This document shows, in pieces, positions 55,501 through 64,000 of a DNA stretch of 64,000 bases. The notes beneath the pieces were generated by a model that did no database searches, was not told the DNA's origin, and worked only from the letters and a program-made list of their open reading frames with translations. The DNA is from Symsagittifera roscoffensis (Eukaryota > Xenacoelomorpha > Acoela > Convolutidae), in the NCBI RefSeq assembly GCF_963678635.1, contig NC_087068.1:46827785-46891784 (forward strand). The letters are read 5' to 3'. The position numbers and the translations under genes were made by a program. Numbering within the stretch: position 1 is the stretch's first letter; every line of letters begins with the position of its first letter.

Positions 55501-57382
55501 TGGCAATATGCAATATCAATCCTGGTAACTGGCTTATTAGCATGTGTGCCGATTAGCCTGCCCACGTAAAACGATGCAATTTACTCGCTCGCATTTTGGA
55601 TCAACCATACAACTTCTCCCCAGTGAATTTAGGGGATACAATATGGGTTTAGATTGATCAAAAATTAACGCAGGTGTCTGAACTGCATAATTTATACGGA
55701 ATCAATTTTCAAACTTGACACAAGGCTAGGGTGAGATTCTACAGTAGTTCACTAAGGGATGGGGGATTATTCAGAACCAAAGTTTTTTATATCCGACTGC
55801 ATGAGCACCTAGTTAAAGCAGATAGCAGATACTAATAGGTATTCCCCCATCCAGCCTTTTCGAACAACGAATAATTTTATAAAGCTTAAAGCTGTTTATT
55901 TTGGTATCGGAAACTAATTTTTCACTCATTTCAACGCAGAAAAACCTGTCTATTTTTTCAGTTACCTACAAACACAAGTTTTTGGCCAATTAAGATGCTC
56001 AAGGGTAACCGATAATGCCACAATTGACCTTCAGTTTTTTTCATTCGAGTCATTTTAAATCCATATCAACAGCATATATCAGAAATTGTATTTTTATTCT
56101 TTTAATTTTTTCAATATCGATCAAAATTATATGACTAGCAAACCTTTATTGCATACTTACTTAATGCTCATAACTCCTACAGAAAGCTTCAAGTTTACAT
56201 TTGTTGAAGGTAGCATGGTCACCAAACAATCGCTAGGACTCTTCGATACAGAACCAGCAGGACCGAATATGGAAAACTTCACGCCGTTGAATGTCATCTC
56301 ATTTGTATTCTCTAAGCCTGAATTGCGTAAGATTGTAACATCATTGAGGGTCGAAACATCTGAAACAGCGTTTTTTTGAAGCTCAAACGAAAAATTAACA
56401 TTCTTGTTGCTAAAAAGTGAGTGAAATTTTTAATGCATGGTCTGTACTAAATTCAAACAAAAGAGTCTATCGAAAGAACAAATTGTAGTATGTAGCGCAT
56501 CGTTTGGCTGTTTAAGAAATTTATTTATATCAGAAATATCTGAGTACTGACGACATAGACCTAGCACACGCTTTGATTAATTGAGAAACTCTGCGTCTGA
56601 ACGAAAACTCGTAACAATCGACGATTCGTAAAGGCGACTATTCTTAGCTTCTGATACGGCGACTATGCATAACAGGCGAATATTCGTATTAACCGACAGT
56701 TCGTAACGCGGCTCTTTTTGATATTGAACAATTAACAGAAATTGATAGTTAAATTGATATCAATGACAAACATTAAAACACCTTAGAAATCAAAATTAAA
56801 GGCAAGTCCTTACAAAAAATTAACAATTCCATGGATTTCATAGCTTTTAAGAACCTCACACAATCGAGATCGGGCTTTCTCGTACTTTACTATTTCTGGT
56901 GGCTTTTCTACCGATCTAATCCGTACCAGCTTGTTTTCGGACCAACAGTGGAGACCGGGGGCTAACAAAAAAGCTTGTTTTCGGCTAAAGTTTGCTGGCA
57001 TTGAAAAAACTCGATAAATGATAAATTTGTGAATCGCCGCGTGCGCACACCCCATTGCCATTTTAAAGGCACGGTGTCACCCTTCTACAGAATTAAATTT
57101 TTTATAGCCCGGTCCTGCTCAATGCAGAACCACTCATTGGGGAAAGGAAATGTCATCCAATTCGCCATACCCGGTCCCCCCATGAGGAAGCTGATAACCC
57201 CTCCAATCGTGACCGAAGTGGGATTCGAACACATGAAACTTGCCCTCTGTTCATGCTTTGCTTTTTCTAAAAATTAACCTAAGAATTAATTATTATTCTT
57301 CTTTCAATCCAGTACATGTATGTGCAAAAATGTAAAACTTACATGTTAACTTCTGGCTCATGTTAAATGTTTTCGTGGCCAT
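49566..57382 (-). CDS. ELAC2: Long-form tRNase Z (ELAC2), 7 exons
   Basis: It removes the 3' trailer from precursor tRNAs in nucleus and mitochondria. Exons: 57343-57382, 56161-56359, 55247-55433, 54337-54965, 53587-54076, 51414-52440, 49566-50005. All phases match, and 3012 nt give 1003 residues. The N-terminal beta-lactamase-like half (from about 270) keeps FNVGEGTQ near 289 but has lost the metal-binding histidines. The arm-like region has HLPERPGSF and KAKEFGIKPGPL near 405-420. The catalytic half has SHTHADHIGG near 725, YSGDTLPC near 848, LIHEATHTD near 868, LTHFTHRY near 902 and AFDHLD near 932, the expected metal ligands. The tail is Lys-rich (KKKVKLE). The human protein is about 826 residues, so roughly 150-250 N-terminal residues here are extra. 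An in-frame stop precedes ATG 57382. The first exon is tiny (13 codons) and the least certain part. Confidence 0.93.
50742..50928. repeat. Short inverted-repeat element with long G run
   Basis: CAGGGGGGCAAAGCCC... and GGACCAAGTTAACG on the left face ...GGTTAACTTGATCCCCTGA on the right, with an internal GGATCTTAACTTGGTC. A run of about 23 G sits near 50877-50899. It lies in a tRNase Z intron. It may be a decayed MITE; no target duplication was identified. Confidence 0.5.
52826..52905 (-). repeat. tRNA-like SINE head, first of a tandem pair
   Basis: Minus strand: TAGCTCGTTGGTTCAG (A box) and GGGAGTTCGATTCCAG (B box), correctly spaced. The flanks do not pair, so this is not a tRNA gene. It lies in a tRNase Z intron. 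Confidence 0.65.
52976..53041 (-). repeat. tRNA-like SINE head, second of the pair
   Basis: Minus strand: CTGGCGTAGAGGTAAAAC (A box) and GCGGTTTGATTCCGGCC (B box). It is about 70 bp from the previous head and in the same orientation. Confidence 0.65.
53095..53560 (-). mobile_element. SINE-like composite in a tRNase Z intron
   Basis: Shares with 38900-39785 the CCTCAAAGCACACACACGCG text, GGCCACTAAATCGAT, an AACCGTTTGAA spacer and a tRNA-like head at about 53352-53430 (B box GATTCGAACAC). It also shares TTTACGGGAAGAAATGTCTA and TTGCTTATCGCAAGG with 44990-45075. Confidence 0.65.
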
Positions 57383-58317
57383 GTTCTTTCATTTCTTATT
57401 TGAGAATATTTGCGGTTTACCGCTTTCGCTGATGGTTTATTCTGGATGCATTGCTGAAAATTGGTGAAAATAAATTTGGTGTTATTAAAGCTTGAACTTC
57501 AAAACGAAATGAGGAATAATGTCACAATCAATGTAAGAAGGCCAATGCTTAATGTTGATAGTTTCAAATTAATATTTTAGTGATGACCAAACTAAAATCG
57601 ATTCGAAATGTTGAACCAAGATTTAACTAAGTGCTAAGTTTTCGTCTCCCAGAGTTTAAGTCGCCCACCTGAAGCTTTTGAAACAACTAACAAATAAAAA
57701 ACAAACTTTCTATCCCCCACACCATTGCAAGGAACAAGTAAAACGCAAACTATCATCCTCCGTATCAGAAATTAAGTGTTACAAATTGTCGCTCGTTACC
57801 AATTCTCGCCCTTAAAAATTAGGAATCGTCGCTTTTTAAGAAATAACGCCTGCTACGAATTATTGTCTGTTACAAATTGTCGCCTCACAAAATTCAGCAA
57901 CATACGACACCAAAAACCTTACCATGAGCTGAACCAAAGACCTCTTCCTAGGGGGTCAATGACATACAGAGCTAAAAAAAAAAAACATGCAAAGATATCC
58001 GGTTGCTGCACTGGAAGCAGAGAATGTTCCGACCAGAACAATTTGTACACAGAGACGAAGTTTCACTTCGCATACACAAGCAAAAATATGACCGATAACG
58101 CACCTAGGAAAAACTGAATGAGTAAAATTTTGAGTCTATAGAAGTTCTTAAGTGACGCACGCCAATTATTCATCTACATAATTGCTAAGTGACGCAAGCC
58201 AATCACGGCGCGCTAGCAGCACCAGTCATCTTGAAAAGAAATTAACTAACATAAATCAATTTATAGAGCGGACGCATTTTAACCAGTATACCAAAAAATT
58301 CATATAAAACATCCGAC
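57383..58317. other. Upstream of the tRNase Z gene, no gene seen
   Basis: It should hold the tRNase Z promoter on the minus strand, but no clear element is seen. Short forward frames (for example 57776-58117) show no family features. GTCGCTCGTTACCAATT-type and ATTGTCTGTTACAAATTGTC phrases recur near 57785 and 57862, a small local repeat. Confidence 0.4.
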
Positions 58318-58395
58318 TCTGCCCCGGTTCAAACCCGCTTTTTTGTCGCGGGTCTCCTTCCCTACCTCTCCACTACAGATCTAAGATACCTTGAA
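58318..58395 (-). repeat. tRNA-like sequence
   Basis: Minus strand: TAGTGGAGAGGTAGGG (A-box-like) and GCGGGTTTGAACCGGGG (B-box-like) with tRNA-like spacing. Probable SINE head. Confidence 0.55.
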
Positions 58396-59639
58396 GCTAA
58401 AGCGCTATTTGTAATATAGTCTGTCTTAATATCCTTAGCATTGGCTGTAATTAATAGCTGGTTTTTGATCAAAACTAAAACTTTCAAATTGAACACATTT
58501 TGTCGCAACAATATTTGTGTCGCAACAAAATTTGTGACTTAGGTTGGAAAAAAGAAAATTCATACCAAAACAGAAGCTTTGCTTGTGAAATAACCAAAAC
58601 TAAAAAATTTTATCTTCATGGTGTCGATATAACTGGTTTAAAATTTTGCTTTTGGTCTAATTTCGAAAGAGTAAAGCTAGCGAGTTAGTGTTATAATAGG
58701 AAAAACTTGGTTTCAATACCGGAAAATTAGTTTCGAAGCTTTAATTAGAGGTTCCTTAAATTTGTATATTAAAAGTCTGCAAAAATAGATTTTAAAAATA
58801 AATTTTGTTTTGTTATTCAGTTTTCGCAGACAACTGCGGTTTATCATTCCCAAATTGTTACTACTATAAAATTTCGCCCCGTTCTTCTCATCTCACCACG
58901 CATAAAAACGACACACTGTAGAAAAAAGGATTTTTTTTCAAATAGTTTTAGCAAGAATGGGGGCTGAAACTTCTTTGTTACTATGCAAACAGTTATCCTG
59001 TTCTATATTGATTGTAATTCGCTAGACTTTTTGCAGTTTCTAAACGCTTGTTGTCGTTGAACGGAAACTTAAGCGCTTGACTCCGCTTACTAAAGGGAAG
59101 AAACGTGTATTGGGTGTGATTAGGTCGTTTATACAGTTTTTCTCGCAAACCAGGCAGTATAAATAATCATCAGTCCGGTCAAAGTGATAGAACATTTAAA
59201 CGCTTACAGTAGTGATTGAATGATGTCAAAAAAATTGAACAGCATTCACGGTGTCCAGAAAAACCAGTTTGAGAAAACTAAGATTGAAAAGTTACTCGTT
59301 ATTTTTATCCACTAAAAGCGGTGGACGTACATGAAAGCAGTTTTATTTAAGTTACTTTTGATCCCTCCACCTTCTCGTCGTACAAAAATAATGCTTCAGA
59401 TCTAAGACCTATTTACAATTTATTCAGAAGCAGTTTACAAGACCAAGTAAGACTCAATACAAAAAATTCATCAAGTCGTGACAAAAACAATAACTACAAA
59501 CATGATCAGTTTGACCGCCTTTAGCCAAAGAGACTAAAAAAGTTCAACGAATTATACCACTTTTCACAAAATCTCAAATACCTTATCTTTTACTTAGACT
59601 TGAATACAAATAAACTGTTTTCAGTATAACATCACATCG

Positions 59640-60175
59640 TTTTAACACAGAAGCGAAGCGCAGTTTCGCACCACTTGCAATATAACATAAGAATTTAAGC
59701 ATTTTGTGCAATCCGGAATGACGCATAAAACTTATGCTTCCCTTGAAATGGCCCCAAACTAGTTCACTAAGCCAATAAAATATAATCCGAAATCATTTAA
59801 GCTGAATATAGTTTTTAAGCGAAAAAAATCAAAAAACAGCAAAATATACGAACTAAAGGCTAGTAAAATTAAAAATTACAGGAGTAACAAATTGCAAAAC
59901 AATAAAAGCAGCTACAAGGAAAATTTCGTTAACAAAATATCATTTCTACGATGTGGTAATGTGGAAAAAAAATCCCGGTCAGATTCGAACCCACGACCTT
60001 TGCCGTCACAGGCGTATTCGTTACCTCCAGGCTAAGTGCCCCACACGCATAGAAGTTCGAATTCATGAACCAAGATACAAATGATTCAGTGATTCTGTTA
60101 AACTAGTCATTAACCCAAACAAAGTCTATATTCCGATTTGATAACGCTTGGTAATCGCAAGCGTCATAAGTTTAG
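59640..60175 (-). mobile_element. SINE-like composite copy
   Basis: Starts (plus strand) GAAGCGAAGCGCAGTTTCGC and ACCACTTGCAA, then CACTAAGCCAATAAAATATA, and ends with a tRNA-like head at about 59974-60050 (B box AGATTCGAACCC, then GGCGTATTCGTTACCTCC). Same family as 38900 and 53095. Confidence 0.68.
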
Positions 60176-60977
60176 GTCAGAACTGTAAGTTTAGGTCAGA
60201 GCTGTGAGACGGGTAGAGATCAGAATAAAGTTCAAATATCTACTGATGCTTTTATACATATAATTCCAAAACTTTCATCGCCTTCATTAGTGTACCGTGG
60301 CTGATATTTCTTGACATCGACTAAATCACCAATGCAAGGCCATCAATATTATATCACTTGATCGTTCCGTGGTACCTAATTTCCGTGAAACAACAGAATG
60401 CAAATTTCTGGCTTTGTTGCCTGGTTCTGTTGAAAAGTCTGGTTCTCTTGACAAATGCATAAAATACAATTTCAACGAGAAACATAGCCAATCGAAGATT
60501 GGAAAATAGTAATGAACGCAAATAAAAATTTAAAAAAAAAACACTTTCTTGAAAAAATCTACCTTTCGAATTTCAAAGAAAAAAATAGATGCCGTTTTAA
60601 CTCTTTGAATTTCTAGAACAATTTATGATTAGAACTTTTTTGATAACATGAACCCAACTTGAGAAAACTGGATCAACAGTTAAAGTTTGTTTTTATTCCT
60701 CTGGGAAATCTTAAAAATAAATTCCACTTTCGAAACTAGAAATCGTTCACGTTTTTGCGCCATTTCCACGTTCGTATTTGGAGAGTGTTATTTATGCCAC
60801 TTTCAGCAGATGAGTTTCAATTGAACTCAAAAAGTGCATTACACCTATGTGCATCAATAAAAAAAAAATCAGCAAGACCTATAAAAGAGTCTTCACTATA
60901 TTCATCACTCTTAAAAATGTGCAAAAAACGATAGAATCAAACATCAATTATTCAAAAAATACCTTATTTTGTAACTT

Positions 60978-61023
60978 AATGCCGTCAACTTGACCCATTT
61001 AAATATGTCAAGTTGACGGCATT
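60978..61023. repeat. Perfect 17-bp inverted repeat
   Basis: AATGCCGTCAACTTGAC at 60978-60994 and its exact complement at 61007-61023, separated by 12 A/T-rich bases. It lies about 30 bp past the end of a putative exon. Confidence 0.85.
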
Positions 61024-61051
61024 TAAAAATGTGAAGCTTCTGTTAATTTAC

Positions 61052-61257
61052 CTTGGTCAGCGTCCAAAATTGCCGCACCAACTGGCTTTTTCGTTTGATC
61101 GTTAAAGTTAACCACTACTCTTGGAAATATGTGAAAAGAGTCAGCATTCCCGTCTCCAACTCCCAAAATTTTCGCATCTACGAAGTAGTTTTCTTTCGTT
61201 CCTCTCACGGTCAATTCCATTACTCGTTTGATGGAAGAGTTACCCGATACTAACCTT
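61052..61257 (-). CDS. Putative internal exon, gene not recognised
   Basis: An open minus-strand segment with protein-like text (ELTVRGTKENYFVDAKILGV and HIFPRVVVNFND). It ends at a usable donor (CAAG|GTAAAT) and has a usable acceptor (CATATCAG) at 61258-61259. Charge and hydrophobicity alternate as in a folded beta-rich domain. It lies upstream of and on the same strand as the tRNase Z gene but does not join it in my model, because that gene has its own start and an in-frame stop before it. I could not find neighbouring exons in the window; the rest may lie beyond 64000 or in short exons I missed. Family unknown. Confidence 0.4.
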
Positions 61258-61739
61258 CTGATATGTGATTTGGGGATTACATTGAATGGTTTGAAAAGGT
61301 GAAACAGTAGCATCAATACAAACCATCATCTTAAAAATAGATGCAGGTATTTAGGTCATATTGTGTAATGATGATGTCACTGATATCATGCTATTTTAAC
61401 TATTTTGCAGTCAGCATTTAAAAGTCTATTTATCGTCATAGTATGCGTTTAAAACTAAGACAAGAAAGAATTTGTACTTAAGCCTTTAAATTATTGGTTA
61501 ACTTGCAAAAAATTGTCCTCATGCCAGAATAACTGATATGTCATTTCAGCTATGCCCCTAAATCATCAAAAACCAACGAAACTTTAAATGCAAAATTGAA
61601 TCGATTCAAGCAGCAAGCAGAAAATATTCCAAGGAAAAGGCCTGAGTTAAGCAATTTCATATAATTTAGCCTCAAACAGGCTCTTTCTTTGTTCCGACCA
61701 TTGAAATCACGCAAAATCAGGTACCACAAATAATCATCG
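61258..61739. other. No feature seen
   Basis: AT-rich, no coding frame and no classified repeat. Confidence 0.35.
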
Positions 61740-62240
61740 AACTGCGTTGAGAGATATATGATATTAAATCACTTTTAGTCGTGATTCGAACCACATTAAA
61801 AATTTCCCAATAATTTTTTCTAGTGTCCAAAAAAACCGGTTTGAAATTCTTGACTTTTCGTCTATTTTCGAGCGAGTAAAGCAATCGAGTAACGTTTGTT
61901 ATATATGAAATTAGAAATTTAGGCTAAAAAAATTTGATCTTTTTCTAACAGAAAAACTAGTCTTGGAAGCTTCATTTAGCTATTCCCTTGCAAAAAAAAA
62001 TCTTTCAAAAAAACTTTTCGAAAATTTTTCATTTTTTAAATTTATTTTTTGAAGACCATTGGTTTTGTTTATGCCGAATTCACTATATTTCACGCGTTCT
62101 TGTAGTTGTATCATCGCACGATGTACAAAAAAAGACACCAACTTGAAGCAAAAAAATTCTGAAAATGTGGTCGGAATATTCTGTCCTACTTGCACAGCAA
62201 CCGGCTATCCTTGTCCAATTTTTGTCGTTTTTCACTTTTT
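61740..62240 (+). repeat. Single copy of the dispersed repeat seen at 8180-9545
   Basis: Shares TTTTAGTCGTGATTCGAA, a TGTCCAAAAAAACCGGTTTG-like phrase, GAGCGAGTAAAGCAATCGAG and the closing CTTGCACAGCAACCGGCTAT with the left-hand cluster. Confidence 0.65.
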
Positions 62241-62394
62241 GTCGTATATTTGAAATAAAACGTTTTCTGCCTTGGGTTATTTTTACTTGACTGGTCTAAA
62301 TTTCTAATTATCAAACAATTCACACAAGAATAAAAATGCTCGCACCTGATTACTTGAAATCAAATAAATAATTCCAACACAATTGTACTCTTGC

Positions 62395-62480
62395 CTTGAA
62401 CATAGAGGCGAAGCGGAGTTTCGCACCACTTGCGATGCAAACCAGAATTACAGCATAAAAAAATTATTGGAAAAACAGCC
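62395..62480. repeat. SINE end fragment
   Basis: GAGGCGAAGCGGAGTTTCGC followed by ACCACTTGCGAT matches the far end of the SINE-like composites. A weaker match lies at 63234-63265. Confidence 0.5.
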
Positions 62481-62659
62481 ACTGGAAAAAATTCATATCT
62501 TTAAACTCAGAAAACTGTGAGAGCAGGTACGATCTAGTCATTCTCCAGCCTTTAAGACTCATAAAAGCTCACTTAACAAACTCAAACCAAGTGAGTGAAA
62601 CAATTGAGAGAGGATGAAACCTAGAACAATTATGTTGCGCCGTAGTACTGGCATATATA

Positions 62660-63108
62660 CAAAGACGAATTTAGGGGGGGGGGGGGTGCGTATGCTCTTC
62701 TTTTTCAGGAATTCGACACGCTGACGACCAAAAGGGGCCCCATTTAGTAACATTTTAGGGCACCCAATTTTGTCTGACAGACACTAAAATAATCTAAAAT
62801 TGCCTTCGGCGCTAATGTATACTTCAAGGAGAGCGCGCGTCGAAAAAACCCAATTTTTTTTGGTCAACATTTTCCAAAAGATGCCTCAAAACGATTTGTT
62901 TGACCTGTTTTCGGCAATATTAAAATTTGGTCAAAATGGGGTCTTTATAGAGCTTTGCGAGAGCTTAGAAGAAAATCAATTTGGTCGACCTAACAAAAGT
63001 CTTTTTTTTTTGCGAGAGCTTAGAAGAAAATCAATTTGGTCGGCCTAAGAAAAGTTTTTTTTTGAAAATCCGCACCCCCTCCATGAGAAAATCCTGGATC
63101 CGCCCGTG
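62660..63108 (-). mobile_element. hAT-type MITE copy
   Basis: Ends CAAAGACGAATTTAGG and ...GATCCGCCCGTG, flanked by CATATATA (62652-62659) and CATATAAA (63109-63116), an 8-bp duplication with one mismatch. It contains an internal direct repeat of about 60 bp (GCGAGAGCTTAGAAGAAAAT at about 62949 and 63011). Confidence 0.82.
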
Positions 63109-64000
63109 CATATAAATAGTTTTATTAGTTTTTTTAAACTTTCTTTCAAAAATCAAAACTTTTCAGAAAAGGCGCGAACTTTGTTTTCTTGTGAATAAAA
63201 GAATGCACAGACAAAACAAATAATTTCAACACAGAGGCGAAGCTGCGCTTCTCCAAAATTTGCGAGAACACGATCAGAAATCAGCTCATCAAGTAAATAA
63301 GAAAAAGTAGAAATAAGCCTCGAATTGGCAAAAAATTGGCTACGTGTAAGATTCAAATCTGTGACCTAATGCAATCAAAAGATTTTGAGTCTCATGCACT
63401 ATATACTGAACCAAGCTTAACAACCGACAAACACTTGTCACAAATAAAGCAGCTAGATAGGCTAATAACTTGCCAATACCATTCAGCAAAAGTGGCACCA
63501 AATACAAAAAGACTTAATTTTGCATGTATTAATTTAGAATATAACAAACTGAAATTTGTATGTAACAAATCGCAACGCATGAAGCCACATTATGAATAAA
63601 CTATGCATTTCAAAAAATTGCGAGATGTATTGAGTAAGAAAATTTCAAATCGAGTTTTCATTATTGTTATGTTGTTTGAAACAAATCCCTTGTTTCGGTT
63701 CATTTGATGAATTAAAAATGCATCAACGGTGTTAATTTAATACTATTCGAATGTCAAAGCACATGCTATCAAAAAGCTGTAAAGGTGACTCAAAAGTGGC
63801 ACCAATATTTTCTATTTAAGTTGGAAAACAAGAAGGTTCATATTAATACACTCGCTTCGCAAGTGTAAATAAAGGAATCAAGCAAATTATACTAAAAATG
63901 CTCAAATCATAGAGAAATTCCGTGTTGTGGCTACTAAGCCGACAAAAAATAAGCAGACAAAAAAAACAGGCCCTGGCCGGATTCAAACCACCTGAATTTT
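63109..64000. other. Repeat-rich end of window
   Basis: 63339-63420 has a weak tRNA-like pattern. 63900-64000 has GGCTACTAAGCCGACAAAA and a B-box-like CCGGATTCAAACC, the start of another SINE-like copy cut by the window edge. No gene seen. Confidence 0.45.

Noticed and set aside
56810-57061. Minus-strand frame of 83 codons as a tRNase Z exon
   Set aside because: Its donor leaves phase 2, which does not fit the next exon, whereas the small exon at 57343-57382 joins 56359 exactly in phase. Nearby text also has a B-box-like GTTCGAATCC, suggesting repeat sequence.
1-64000. CRISPR array, bacterial operon or phage origin
   Set aside because: The repeats are satellite or transposon units. Spliced genes, SINE-like repeats and an LTR element show an animal nuclear genome.

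Overview
The window looks like nuclear DNA of an invertebrate animal. It is AT-rich, its two recognisable cellular genes are split by GT-AG introns whose phases all match, and most of the rest is interspersed repeats: tRNA-derived SINE-like sequences, non-autonomous DNA transposons with 8-bp target duplications, a satellite array and a very large env-bearing Ty3/gypsy-type LTR element. Env-bearing gypsy elements (the Tor group) and SINE-inflated genomes are known from larvacean tunicates, so a larvacean is one possibility, but nothing here proves the taxon.

Layout. About 141-6120 is a tandem satellite with two interchangeable unit sizes (about 172 and 281 bp). 6121-9640 has no supported gene and carries a locally tandem dispersed repeat. 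9645-28546 is a complete 18.9-kb LTR retroelement: identical 408-bp LTRs, TG...CA ends, a 4-bp GACT duplication, a primer-binding site, a structured leader, and eight forward open frames. In order these are a 155-aa ORF, gag-protease-RT-RNase H in one 2168-codon frame, integrase in the -1 frame, two tiny membrane proteins, a 384-codon frame with no ATG, a large envelope-like protein and a 597-aa protein of unknown function. Several neighbouring frames overlap by a few bases. The element is near-pristine and should be young.

29458-46473 (minus strand) is a 12-exon gene for a type II membrane protein with several C-type-lectin-like modules. A 5.15-kb direct tandem duplication (34641-39788 and 39795-44951) doubled three of its exons. 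Each copy adds exactly 116 codons, and all four exon differences between the copies are silent. The introns hold a dead hAT transposase, hAT-type MITEs and a second MITE family.

49566-57382 (minus strand) is a 7-exon gene for long-form tRNase Z (ELAC2), with a degenerate N-terminal half, an intact catalytic C-terminal half and an unusual N-terminal extension. 57383-64000 is mostly repeats, with one plausible unassigned exon (61052-61257, minus) beside a perfect 17-bp inverted repeat.

The most novel content is the retroelement: its accessory frames downstream of integrase, its overlapping gene order and its size do not match a standard gag-pol-env plan. Its proteins are described only; no broken frame has been rejoined.
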